Below, piece by piece: positions 35,155 through 43,083 of a DNA stretch of 51,895 nt. A program made the position numbers and the translations under genes. The notes beneath the pieces are model-generated. The model worked only from the letters and a program-made list of their open reading frames with translations. It had not been told where the DNA came from and ran no database searches. Source of the DNA: Phycisphaerales bacterium (GTDB taxonomy: Bacteria > Planctomycetota > Phycisphaerae > Phycisphaerales > UBA1924); assembly GCA_019750095.1 (NCBI GenBank), contig JAIEOW010000137.1:1-51895 (forward strand), read 5' to 3'. Numbering within the stretch: the first letter of the stretch is position 1; each line of letters begins with the position of its first letter.

Positions 35155-36203
35155 GGACGTGCTCCGGACGATCGCTTCTCCAGATCTTTCCAGATACCCA
35201 CATCGAATCGCCCAGCCGAGTCGGCAGCACCGCGGAACATGCCGTCGGAGTTGAAGACCATGGCGATGGACCCGTCGCGTCCGACGACGATCACCCCGCC
35301 ATCGTCGGGTTTCAGGCGATCGAACACGACGCGTTCGGCGGCCCGCTGGACGCTCTGGCCCTGGAGCTCGACGATGAGCGCGATCTGGCGGGCCACGCCG
35401 TGGCGGATGAACTCTTCGCCGGTCCCGGTGCAACTGATGGCGGCATGGGTGTCTGCGTATGTGCCCGCGCCGATGATGGGCGTGTCTCCGACGCGGCCCC
35501 AGCGCTTGCATGTCATGCCGCCAGTGGAGGTGGCGGCGGCGAGCTTGCCATGAACATCCAGAGCGACCGCGCCGACGGTGCCGAATGCGGCGCGGGGATC
35601 GTGGAGGGGTTTGAAAGATGCGGAAGATGCGGGCGCGGCGTCCATCTCGCGACGGCGCTTCTCCCATTGCTCGCGACGACGGGGCGTGTCAAACCAGGTG
35701 TTCTCGACGCGCTCGACACCCTGCATGTCGGCGAAACGCTCAGCGCCATCGCCGATCAGGAGCACGTGCGGCGATCGTTCCATGACGCGCCGCGCCAAGC
35801 CGATGGGGTTCCGCACGGTGCGAACGCCGGCCACCGCGCCGCAGGCGAGAGTGGACCCGTCCATGATCGAGGCGTCCAGCTCGTGCGTGCCTTCGTAGGT
35901 ATAGACCGCGCCGCGGCCGGCGTTGAAGAGCGGATCGTCTTCCAGTTGGCGCACGACGGATTCGACGGCGTCAACGGCTGATGCTCCGGCAATGAGCATC
36001 GACCGCCCGTTTTCGAGTGCCGACACGAGAGAACGGGTGTACTGATCGCGTTCGGTGCTGGTGGCGTCTCGATCAATGACGCCGGCTCCGCCGTGAATGG
36101 CCAGAGCCCATTGCGGCGCTGAAGGACCCTTCTGAACGCTCGCACACCCGAGGGGCAGAGCAGCAAGCAGAACCAGGCAGAGTGCGATCGCGAGGATGTT
36201 CAT
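35151..36203 (-). CDS. iaaA: Isoaspartyl peptidase / L-asparaginase, Ntn-hydrolase, lipoprotein
   Basis: 350 residues. Lipobox PLGC (Cys20) follows a hydrophobic leader. The plant-type asparaginase fold has AIHGGAGVI, DDPLFNAGRGAV, ELDASIMDG and the autocleavage point FGTVGAVALD, where Thr209 becomes the N-terminal nucleophile of the beta chain; STGGMTCKRWGRVGDTPIIG then follows. These enzymes split beta-aspartyl dipeptides. Directly upstream of, and overlapping, a cyanophycinase, so the pair should take cyanophycin through beta-Asp-Arg to aspartate and arginine. GGAG lies just before the ATG. Confidence 0.92.
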   Translation of the reverse strand: MNILAIALCLVLLAALPLGCASVQKGPSAPQWALAIHGGAGVIDRDATSTERDQYTRSLVSALENGRSMLIAGASAVDAVESVVRQLEDDPLFNAGRGAVYTYEGTHELDASIMDGSTLACGAVAGVRTVRNPIGLARRVMERSPHVLLIGDGAERFADMQGVERVENTWFDTPRRREQWEKRRREMDAAPASSASFKPLHDPRAAFGTVGAVALDVHGKLAAATSTGGMTCKRWGRVGDTPIIGAGTYADTHAAISCTGTGEEFIRHGVARQIALIVELQGQSVQRAAERVVFDRLKPDDGGVIVVGRDGSIAMVFNSDGMFRGAADSAGRFDVGIWKDLEKRSSGARP

Positions 36204-36259
36204 GCGCTCCAGCGTAACCGAAAGCGGTTGTGCAATGAGCGAACTCCACGCCCGGCGGC

Positions 36260-38608
36260 TTACTCGCGACCCGGCGAGATGTACTGCACCCCGAGTTGGT
36301 CGAATAGAAATCCCATCTGGTCCACGGTCTGCTCGATGCGAGCGCTCAGGGGCGTGCCCGAGCCGTGGCCAGTAGAGCCGCTGGTGCGGAGATACACCGG
36401 CGAGGGCCCGCCGCGATTCTCGGGGACGGACTTCATGGCGGCCTGCATGCGTGCGGTCATTTTGCGGCTTTGCATGGGGTCAACGCGCGGGTCGTTGGCA
36501 CCCGTCATGAAAAGAGTGGGGGGGTACTTCACACCATCGTTCACGCGGTGATACGGCGAATAGGCGTAGAGGGCGGCGAACTGGGCCGGGTCTTTCACGG
36601 TGCCGAACTCGGTGATGTTGAACGCACCGTTGGCCGAGAGCTCGACGCGGAGCATGTCGTAGATGCCGACCATTGAGACGACGGCCCGCGCGATCTCGGG
36701 TTGCTGGGTCATGACCGCGCCCATCAGCAGCCCGCCGTTGGAACCGCCCATGATGGCCATGTTGCTCGGTGTCGAGATGCCGAGGTCGACGATCTTCTGG
36801 CAGGCACCGATGAAGTCATCAAAGACGTTCTGCTTCTTGAGCAGGTTACCTTCGAGGTGCCATTTCTCGCCGAACTCGCCGCCGCCGCGGATGTGGGCGA
36901 CGACGTAGACGCCACCCTGCTCGACCCAGAGCAGGATGCGGCGTGAGAAGCCCGGGGTCTGGTTCACGCCGTAGCCGCCATAGCCATACACGATCGTGGG
37001 GGCGGGAATGCTGTAGCGGACGCGCTTGCCGTCGACCGTGCCGTTCATCGACATGACGGAGGTGACGGCGGATTTGTTTCCGGAGACTTTGCCTTCAACA
37101 GCAGCGCTGGCGATCTGTTCGAGTGATTCGTCGAGGTGGTCATAGGCCTCAAAGAACTCTCTGCGGGCGATGATGCTCAGCGGAACCTGCGTGCCGTCCT
37201 TGCTCTCGGCCATGATGCGGCGCACGGCCAGTTCGGGCATGTTTGGCGGGGTCTGCATCTGCATCGGCGTGGCTTCGACTTTGCCGACGCCTTCTGCCGC
37301 GGCGCGAAGCACGCGCCAGCCCGGAGGTGTGATGAAGCAATCGTTGTGAAAGATCAGGTCGTCGCCTGAGAGGTGCTCGACATACTCAACCGTGGAGATT
37401 GGGAGCGATTCCACAACACCGAGTTTCTCGGCCGCGCCATCGGCGAGCCTGTACGCACGCAGCTGGTTCGGACCGCCGATTTGTGCAAGGACGTACAGCC
37501 TCGTGGGCGTGAGATAGATTCCGCCGCGGGCGAAGAAGTCGGTCTCGATCGAGGCGCTCGGGTCTTCGTCGACGACGTCCTTGGCTTGAGCGAGCGTGGG
37601 CGGGTTGCCGGGTTCGAGGGCCAGGCGACTGACCTTGCCCATCGGAGCATTCTTGCGGCTGACGAGATAGATCGCACTGTCATGGCCGAACTTGGCCTCG
37701 ACAATGCGGTCATTCCAGGTCGACAGACGCACCCATTTGCCCTCGGGCGTGCGGACATCCTGAATGAACTCGCCACCGTCGCCGTTCTGCACGTTGGTCA
37801 GTGCCCACTTTCCATCGGGGCTCACCTCGATCACGATCTCGGCGATCTTGGGATAGTCCTTGCCGGTCTCGATGCGGTCCTTGGCGGGGTCTTCGCCGAG
37901 AGTGTGGTGATAGACCTGGACATAGAAGTCCATGTCGTCCGCAGGCCGTTCGACCGCACGCGGGTAGCGGGTGTAGTAGAAGCCCTTGCCATCGATATCC
38001 CAGGCGAGCGAGCCGCCGGCGGTACCGCCGTTGACGCGGGGGATCATGTCGCCTTTGAGTTCGCTGCCGTCCTTCGTATGAAAGACCCGCACGTCTCCGG
38101 ATTCGCTGCCGCCGGAAGACATCGACACCGCGACCAGAGATCCATCGGGCGAGGGGACGTACCAGTCCAGGGACGTGCCTCCGGAAGGATCGAGCGCGTT
38201 TGGATCGATGACCACACGCTCGCCCTTCACGTCCGTCACCGATTCCATCGCGACCAAGAGCGGCTGCTGCAAGGGCGGCTGCGTCTTGCTCGCAAAGACC
38301 GTGCCCCCGGCCTGCTTCACCTCGGCGTATCGCACACCCACCAGCGATTCGAGTTCCGTGACCCGCGCTCGCAGACCCGGCGCACATGCGATCTTGTCCA
38401 GATACGCCCGCGCATACGCGTTTTGCTCCTCAGACCATTTCTTCACCGCGGCGTCGTTCCAGTCTTCGAGCCAGCGATACGCGTCCTCGACTTGGGTGCA
38501 GTGGTATTCGTCGGTCACCGGCTTTGTGACGGATTCCGGCGGATCGGCCAGCGTGGCGGCCTGGAAAAGTGCTGAAAACGCGACCAATCCGATGAGTGCC
38601 TGACGCAT
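36260..38608 (-). CDS. Secreted prolyl oligopeptidase (S9A)
   Basis: 782 residues with a cleavable signal peptide (about 1-20, ending ATLAD). Propeller domain about 80-480 and C-terminal alpha-beta hydrolase about 500-782. The catalytic triad is visible as Ser in GGSNGGLLMG, Asp in TGANDPRVDP and His in GSTGHGSGTP. The block YGYGGYGVNQTPGFSR is typical of prolyl oligopeptidase. These enzymes cut short peptides after proline. Secretion together with the two neighbouring lipoprotein peptidases suggests extracytoplasmic peptide use. GGAG lies seven bases before the ATG. A linker with extra residues (about 540-580) interrupts the usual sequence. Confidence 0.94.
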   Translation of the reverse strand: MRQALIGLVAFSALFQAATLADPPESVTKPVTDEYHCTQVEDAYRWLEDWNDAAVKKWSEEQNAYARAYLDKIACAPGLRARVTELESLVGVRYAEVKQAGGTVFASKTQPPLQQPLLVAMESVTDVKGERVVIDPNALDPSGGTSLDWYVPSPDGSLVAVSMSSGGSESGDVRVFHTKDGSELKGDMIPRVNGGTAGGSLAWDIDGKGFYYTRYPRAVERPADDMDFYVQVYHHTLGEDPAKDRIETGKDYPKIAEIVIEVSPDGKWALTNVQNGDGGEFIQDVRTPEGKWVRLSTWNDRIVEAKFGHDSAIYLVSRKNAPMGKVSRLALEPGNPPTLAQAKDVVDEDPSASIETDFFARGGIYLTPTRLYVLAQIGGPNQLRAYRLADGAAEKLGVVESLPISTVEYVEHLSGDDLIFHNDCFITPPGWRVLRAAAEGVGKVEATPMQMQTPPNMPELAVRRIMAESKDGTQVPLSIIARREFFEAYDHLDESLEQIASAAVEGKVSGNKSAVTSVMSMNGTVDGKRVRYSIPAPTIVYGYGGYGVNQTPGFSRRILLWVEQGGVYVVAHIRGGGEFGEKWHLEGNLLKKQNVFDDFIGACQKIVDLGISTPSNMAIMGGSNGGLLMGAVMTQQPEIARAVVSMVGIYDMLRVELSANGAFNITEFGTVKDPAQFAALYAYSPYHRVNDGVKYPPTLFMTGANDPRVDPMQSRKMTARMQAAMKSVPENRGGPSPVYLRTSGSTGHGSGTPLSARIEQTVDQMGFLFDQLGVQYISPGRE

Positions 38609-38658
38609 GAGTCGCTCCAACCTGCACCACCCGCTGGCAGCATCGTACTCGATGCTCC

Positions 38659-38675
38659 GCACAGGCGGCCTGTGC
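38659..38675. repeat. Palindrome GCACAGG-CGG-CCTGTGC between divergent genes
   Basis: Perfect seven-base arms with a three-base centre lie in the 97-base divergent region between the prolyl oligopeptidase and AlkD-like genes, just upstream of the alkD -10 hexamer. It could be an operator, or a member of the same repeat family as the CACAGGCG hairpin at 52-70. Confidence 0.45.
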
Positions 38676-38693
38676 TCAAACCGAAAAACAAGG

Positions 38694-38699
38694 TATCCT
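38694..38699 (+). promoter_or_regulatory. Leaderless-type -10 hexamer TATCCT before the AlkD-like gene
   Basis: TATCCT (preceded by AGG) ends exactly six bases before the ATG at 38706; no Shine-Dalgarno sequence is present. The palindrome at 38659-38675 lies at the -35 side, where a repressor could act. Confidence 0.55.
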
Positions 38700-38705
38700 G
38701 TTCTC

Positions 38706-39710
38706 ATGCCAGAAGAGTCCGGCGAATCCCGTTCGGTTCCGAAGCCCTCGCTGGTGAGCGCGGCGGTCGAGCGTTTGACGGCTCTGCGAGATGATGTCGC
38801 CGCCAAGGAGATGGCCGCGTACATGCGGACGACCCAGCCGTTTCTCGGTGTATCGGCGACGGCTCGTGAGCCGATCTTTGACGCGCTCTGCGTCGAGTAT
38901 GCACCGGCGGATGATCGGGCTTATCGCGCGAGCGTGCTCACGCTTTGGAACGCCGGCACGGCGGGTCGCGAGCGCGACGAGGCGATCCGGGCGGTGACGA
39001 TGCCGCCGCGCTCCGGCACGAAAATGTCGCCGCCCGTCTATGGCGGCCCGCGCGAGTTCTTCTATGCCGCCTGCCACTACGCCGTGGCGTTTCCGGAGCA
39101 TCACACCCCGGCTCACCTGCCGCTCTTCAAGCGGCTGGTCTCAGACTCTGGGTGGTGGGATGTCGTGGATTGGGTGGCCAAGAAAGTCGTCGGCTCGGCA
39201 CTGCTCCAGCATCGTGCCGGTGTCACGCCCGTCATGCGCCGGTGGCTCGTCGACGACGATCTCTGGATTCGCAGAACGGCGATCCTCTGCCACCTCGGGC
39301 ACAAAGAGCAGACCGACGAGGCCATGCTCTTTGAGTTCTGCCTCGCTCGCGCCCACGAGACGGATTTCTTCATCCGCAAGGCCATCGGCTGGGCCCTGCG
39401 CGAATATGCCCGAGTGAACCCGGACGGCGTCACCAGCTTTCTGAAACGCCATCGCGACAAACTCTCCCCGCTCTCGTTCGCCGAGGCCGGGAAGCACCTC
39501 GGGCTTGCGGAGGACACCTCGGAGACGGGTGCCGATGACGAGCCGCCTTCCAAGCCAAGCACCCGAAAGAGGCCTGGATCGAGCGTGGGTAAGCCCAAGT
39601 CGTCGAAAAAGGTCAAGCCCCCAGCAAAGGCCTCGAAGCCCGCAGCACCCGCCAAAAAACGGGCGGCAAAGGGAAATGGTCGTTCGACTGGTCGCGGTTC
39701 CAAGTCCTGA
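38706..39710 (+). CDS. AlkD-like DNA glycosylase (DNA alkylation repair, HEAT-like) with Lys-rich tail
   Basis: 334 residues. The core (about 1-250) is the all-helical AlkD/AlkC type: REFFYAACHYAVAF, DSGWWDVVDWVAKKVVG, DDLWIRRTAILCHL and FFIRKAIGWALREYAR. This family removes bulky or alkylated bases (3-methyladenine, 7-methylguanine) from DNA. The C-terminal 75 residues are Lys/Ala/Pro/Ser-rich (KSSKKVKPPAKASKPAAPA), like histone H1 tails, and are not part of the usual fold; they may raise DNA affinity. The ATG is supported by the -10 element. It diverges from the prolyl oligopeptidase gene. Confidence 0.9.
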   Translation: MPEESGESRSVPKPSLVSAAVERLTALRDDVAAKEMAAYMRTTQPFLGVSATAREPIFDALCVEYAPADDRAYRASVLTLWNAGTAGRERDEAIRAVTMPPRSGTKMSPPVYGGPREFFYAACHYAVAFPEHHTPAHLPLFKRLVSDSGWWDVVDWVAKKVVGSALLQHRAGVTPVMRRWLVDDDLWIRRTAILCHLGHKEQTDEAMLFEFCLARAHETDFFIRKAIGWALREYARVNPDGVTSFLKRHRDKLSPLSFAEAGKHLGLAEDTSETGADDEPPSKPSTRKRPGSSVGKPKSSKKVKPPAKASKPAAPAKKRAAKGNGRSTGRGSKS

Positions 39711-39858
39711 ATGGGCCGGATGCGTTTTGGTTCCGATCGCCAGTTTGCGTCTGCCGCACGCGATGGCCTTGGCCAACCATCCTCGCCGCTTCGGTCGCAC
39801 TATCTTTCTCCGTTCCCACGGCACGTATCGCGTGTCGAGTCCCCCGGAGAAGTCCCCG

Positions 39859-41010
39859 ATGTCCCCGATCTCCGCTCCTGCCTCCCCTGCAACGTCATCG
39901 ATGGCCCCGCAGACGCCGACCAAGCGGCTGTTCAACTACTCTGCCGGCCCCGGCCAGATGCCCGAGGAGGTCTTGAAGCAGATTCAGGATGAGGTGTGGA
40001 ACTGTCGCAACTCGGGCGTGGGAATTCTCGAGCACTCCCATCGCGGGCCGGTGTTTGACCGCATTCTCGCCGAGGCCGAGCAGGATTGTCGCGATGTCGG
40101 CAACATCCCCGCGAACTACCGCGTGCTCTTCATGACCGGCGGGTCCACCAGCCAGAACTTCATGGTGCCGATGAACCTGCTGCCCTCAAATCGCAGCGGC
40201 TCGGCCGACTACTACAACACCGGCTATTGGGCGAACCAATCCATGGAGCACGCCAGGATCTTCGGCACCATCCACGAGTGTGCGTCCAGCCGGCCCGACA
40301 ACTACACCTACATCCCACGCCCGGAACAGGTGCGCCACTCCAACGCGCCGGGATATGTCCACTACACCTCCAACAACACGATCTTCGGCACGCAGTTCCA
40401 CAGGATTCCCACCCCACCCAACGGCACGCCGCTCGCTTGCGACATGTGCAGCGACATCTTCTCGCGACCGTTTGATGTGACCAAGTTCGGGCTCATCTAT
40501 GCGAGCGCTCAGAAAAATCTCGGGCCTGCGGGCATCTCGCTGGTCATCGTCCGCGATGATCTGGTTGAGCGCGGGAACAAAGACATTCCGGGCATGCTTC
40601 AGTATCGCACGTTCGCCGCCGCGGAGAGCAGACCCAACACGCCACCGGTGTTCTGCATCTACGCCATGGGGCTGATGTTCAAGTGGATCAAGAAGTCCGG
40701 CGGCACGTCGTACTTTGAGAAGTACAACGCCGAGAAGTCCAAGATCGTCTATGACCTGCTCGATCGGTCAACGTTCTACAAGCCGCACGCCCGACCCGAT
40801 TCGCGCTCGTTCATGAACATCACCTTCCGCTGCCCCACGCCGCAGTTGGACGACCAGTTCTGCACCGAGGCCGCGAAGCACGGCTTGGATTGCCTGAAAG
40901 GCCATCGAGCCGCCGGGGGCATCCGAGCGAGCTTCTACAACGCCATGCCCCGGGCGGGCGCCGAGGCACTTGTATCGTTCATGTCAGAGTTTGAGCGCAC
41001 ACGCGGTTAG
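39859..41010 (+). CDS. serC: Phosphoserine aminotransferase
   Basis: Converts 3-phosphohydroxypyruvate to 3-phosphoserine in serine synthesis, and a related step in pyridoxal phosphate synthesis. 383 residues with FNYSAGPGQMPEEVL, EHSHRGPVF, TGGSTSQNFMVP, Asp195 in ACDMCSDIFSRP and the PLP lysine Lys219 in SAQKNLGPAG, then GGIRASFYNAMP near the end. The first 22 residues (Ser/Pro/Ala-rich) are extra relative to the fold. The ATG at 39859 has GGAGAAG six bases upstream; the ATG at 39901 would match family length better. Confidence 0.96.
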   Translation: MSPISAPASPATSSMAPQTPTKRLFNYSAGPGQMPEEVLKQIQDEVWNCRNSGVGILEHSHRGPVFDRILAEAEQDCRDVGNIPANYRVLFMTGGSTSQNFMVPMNLLPSNRSGSADYYNTGYWANQSMEHARIFGTIHECASSRPDNYTYIPRPEQVRHSNAPGYVHYTSNNTIFGTQFHRIPTPPNGTPLACDMCSDIFSRPFDVTKFGLIYASAQKNLGPAGISLVIVRDDLVERGNKDIPGMLQYRTFAAAESRPNTPPVFCIYAMGLMFKWIKKSGGTSYFEKYNAEKSKIVYDLLDRSTFYKPHARPDSRSFMNITFRCPTPQLDDQFCTEAAKHGLDCLKGHRAAGGIRASFYNAMPRAGAEALVSFMSEFERTRG

Positions 41011-41025
41011 TCCGATGAAGCAGAA

Positions 41026-41358
41026 TCACTTTCTTCGCTTGCCGCTCGACGGTGGAGGGGCTGGTCGCACTTCGTCCTCTTCGTGCTCGAAGTCCCCGAT
41101 GATCTCGCCGAGCACCACCGAGTAGTGCAGGGTCCCGCGGGCCTGATCCACTTCGGGCAGCATGTCTTCATCGAGTGCCGCGAGCACATCGGGGATTTGC
41201 TCCTCGGTCCATCCCGCGCTCTCGTCCAGCACCACGGTTCCGGCGACCATGCCAGACGCCAGATAGTGCACGTCCGCGGTCGCCACGGCTTTCTGGCCGC
41301 GTAGGGCGATGAACCGTTCTGAACTGGCGGTACGAAGCGTGCGTTTCCAGCGGATCAT
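41026..41358 (-). CDS. Conserved-looking small protein, unknown function
   Basis: 110 residues. A compact alpha/beta pattern starts MIRWKRTLRTASSERFIAL, continues through VATADVHYLASGMVAGTVVL and an acidic helix (WTEEQIPDVLAALDEDMLPEV), and ends in an acidic and Pro-rich tail with KRRK. No motif was recognised. The ATG at 41358 has GGAG and AAAGA upstream; an in-frame TTG at 41397 would add 13 basic residues. It converges on serC. Confidence 0.6.
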   Translation of the reverse strand: MIRWKRTLRTASSERFIALRGQKAVATADVHYLASGMVAGTVVLDESAGWTEEQIPDVLAALDEDMLPEVDQARGTLHYSVVLGEIIGDFEHEEDEVRPAPPPSSGKRRK

Positions 41359-41425
41359 GCGATCTTTACTCCGGCGTTTGGACTTCCAGTGTACCAAAGA
41401 AAGACGCGATTGGGAGACGGGGCAC

Positions 41426-41491
41426 TTACTTGCTCGCCATCAGCTTGACGAAGTCCAAGCGGCGGGCAGCATAGCCCGTTTTGCTGTCACT
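41426..41491 (-). pseudogene. 3' remnant of a second GAPDH gene
   Basis: Read on the minus strand, the last 21 codons give [20 protein letters not shown] plus Lys and a TAA stop. This matches the C-terminus of the intact gap product in the window ([20 protein letters not shown]). Upstream of it the similarity ends abruptly, so no full gene is present. It is either the stub of a deleted duplicate or a trace of recombination in this region. Confidence 0.75.
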
Positions 41492-41582
41492 CTGCGCTCC
41501 TGGCCAGCGTGTTGAAGAAACTCGGGCGGCAATTGCCCATGTAGTGGACCAAGCAGCCCACCGCGATGTCATAGACGGTCAC
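41487..41582 (-). CDS. Possible 31-residue reading frame coupled to the RCC1-repeat gene
   Basis: A GTG start overlaps the RCC1 gene stop as GTGA, and the frame runs 31 codons (VTVYDIAVGCLVHYMGNC...) to a TGA. It has two Cys and no recognised family. The stop region overlaps the GAPDH remnant in another frame. There is only coupling geometry to support it, so it may be a chance frame. Confidence 0.25.
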   Translation of the reverse strand: MTVYDIAVGCLVHYMGNCRPSFFNTLARSAE

Positions 41583-42847
41583 TCGCCTTTGGTCTTTGAG
41601 TCGCGCACTCGGCGCCGCAGCATCATCGCGCCAGCCACCATCAGCACGCCCGCCGCGCTTGGCCCTGGCACAAGCGTCGCAACGACGTGACTGCTGAACG
41701 CATCACCGTCGATGGAGGTGAACATGAAGCCCGGCGGTGCGAAAACCTGCGTCGGTGTTGTGCGGTTGTTTGTGTCGCCAAGCCCGAGCTGGCCCTGGCT
41801 GTTGCTACCCCAGACCCACAGGCTCCCATCCGACGAGAGGGCGAAGCTCGAGGCATTTGTGGCGGCAACCGCGATCAGATTCACCGGCAAATCAAGCACC
41901 CGAATCGGCGTTGAGCTGCCGCTCGCGGAGCCAGTGCCCAGCTGGCCAAGGGTGTTGGCTCCCCACGCGTAGACATCGCCGTTCAGGATCGCCAGGCTGT
42001 GCTGCACGCCGCCAGCGATCGCCGTGACGCCGCTGGTCAGCCCGGCCACCGTGACGGGCGTCGTGCTGGCGTTGGTCGTCCCGTCGCCGAGCTGTCCGAA
42101 CTGGTTGTTTCCCCAAGCCCGCACCGCGCCGTTCTGGATCGCAAGGCTGTGAAATCCACCACCGAAGATCGCCGTCACGCCGCTGCTGAGCCCGCTCACT
42201 GGAAGGGGCGTAGCGCTGTTGTTGTTCGTTCCGTCGCCGAGTTGTCCGAAGTTGTTGAGTCCCCACGCCAAAGCCGCGCCGTTCCTGATCGCCAGGCTGT
42301 GATTGCCCCCACCGGCGATCGCGGTGACGCCGCTGGTCAGCCCGGTCACCGGCACGGGCGTGGTTCGAAGAGTGATTGTCCCGTCGCCGAGTTGTCCCAA
42401 GGAGTTTTGCCCCCAGGCGAAGGCACCGCCGTTGCGGATCGCCAGGCTGTGGTTGTTCCCACCGGCGATTGCCGTCACGCCGCTGGTCAGGCCCGCGACC
42501 TGCACGGGCGCGTTGACGTTGGTCTGCGTTCCGTTGCCGACCTGTCCGTTGCCGTTTGCCCCCCACGCGAAGGCCGCGCCGTCCTGAATCGCCATGCCGA
42601 AGAAGCTGCCGGCGGCGATCGAGTTCACGCCGCTGGTGAGCCCGCTCACTTGCACAGGCGTCGAGCGGCTGAGATTGGCCCCGTTGCCAAGCTGCCCGGA
42701 GGCCCCGAAACCCCACGCAGCCGCCGACTGAGCACACGCGGGCGAGGCACTCAAGGCAGCGCTGAAGGCAGCGCACACAAGAGTGACGCGAGCAGCCAGG
42801 CTCAGAAGCCAAGAGCGATCTTTCAGGGCGCACACATGGACAGGCAT
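41579..42847 (-). CDS. Secreted RCC1-repeat protein with PEP-CTERM-like anchor
   Basis: 422 residues. A signal peptide ends near SPACAQS. Seven RCC1 units of about 50 residues follow, each with a pattern like AWGANGNGQVGNGT...TPVQV.GLTSGVTAIAGG.NHSLAI, predicting a seven-bladed propeller. The C-terminus has VPGPSAAGVLMVAGAMMLRRR, a Val-Pro-x-Pro, hydrophobic helix, Arg-cluster layout like PEP-CTERM sorting signals. So it should be exported and processed at the cell surface. The partner is unknown. The start has AGAGGAGAG upstream. Confidence 0.85.
   Translation of the reverse strand: MPVHVCALKDRSWLLSLAARVTLVCAAFSAALSASPACAQSAAAWGFGASGQLGNGANLSRSTPVQVSGLTSGVNSIAAGSFFGMAIQDGAAFAWGANGNGQVGNGTQTNVNAPVQVAGLTSGVTAIAGGNNHSLAIRNGGAFAWGQNSLGQLGDGTITLRTTPVPVTGLTSGVTAIAGGGNHSLAIRNGAALAWGLNNFGQLGDGTNNNSATPLPVSGLSSGVTAIFGGGFHSLAIQNGAVRAWGNNQFGQLGDGTTNASTTPVTVAGLTSGVTAIAGGVQHSLAILNGDVYAWGANTLGQLGTGSASGSSTPIRVLDLPVNLIAVAATNASSFALSSDGSLWVWGSNSQGQLGLGDTNNRTTPTQVFAPPGFMFTSIDGDAFSSHVVATLVPGPSAAGVLMVAGAMMLRRRVRDSKTKGE
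41980..42720. repeat. About 150-base coding repeats in the RCC1 gene
   Basis: At DNA level, blocks such as ACGCCGCTGGTCAGCCCGG recur with about 150-base spacing (near 42027, 42177, 42329, 42480 and 42630), one per RCC1 blade. The similarity between blades is high, suggesting recent duplication or gene conversion. Exact unit boundaries were not computed. Confidence 0.6.
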
Positions 42848-42865
42848 TCGTCTCTCCTCTCACGA

Positions 42866-42893
42866 AAAGCCCGCGCTGACTGCAGCGGGCTTT
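42866..42893 (-). terminator. Leader hairpin just upstream of the RCC1-repeat gene
   Basis: AAAGCCCGC and GCGGGCTTT (nine-base perfect arms, ten-base loop) lie about 20 bases upstream of the RCC1 gene start, followed on the minus strand by a short T-run. It looks like an intrinsic terminator. It could block read-through from gap or act as an attenuator; alternatively it terminates plus-strand transcription. Confidence 0.5.
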
Positions 42894-43013
42894 GCGGACC
42901 GTGCCTGATTATTGATGGACATATGTGCCGGAAGAAAGTGCTCTTCCGTGTTTTGATGTTGTCTTCTTAGTTATCGGCTGCCATGCAGCAGTGGACCCGT
43001 TCCGATAATCCAA

Positions 43014-43054
43014 GTAAAAAGCGTCAAGAGCCGCTCACGCTGCCCTTGACGCTT
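43014..43054 (-). terminator. Intrinsic terminator of gap
   Basis: On the minus strand AAGCGTCAAG, a 16-base loop, and CTTGACGCTT form a perfect ten-base stem followed by TTTTTAC, about 30 bases after the gap stop. Stem plus T-run is the classical Rho-independent form. Confidence 0.85.
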
Positions 43055-43083
43055 GAGCTCACTTTTCGGTCCGTTCTACGTCT

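Noticed and set aside
41980..42720. CRISPR array
   Set aside because: The about 150-base repeats are coding RCC1 blades without short spaced direct repeats, and no cas gene is present.
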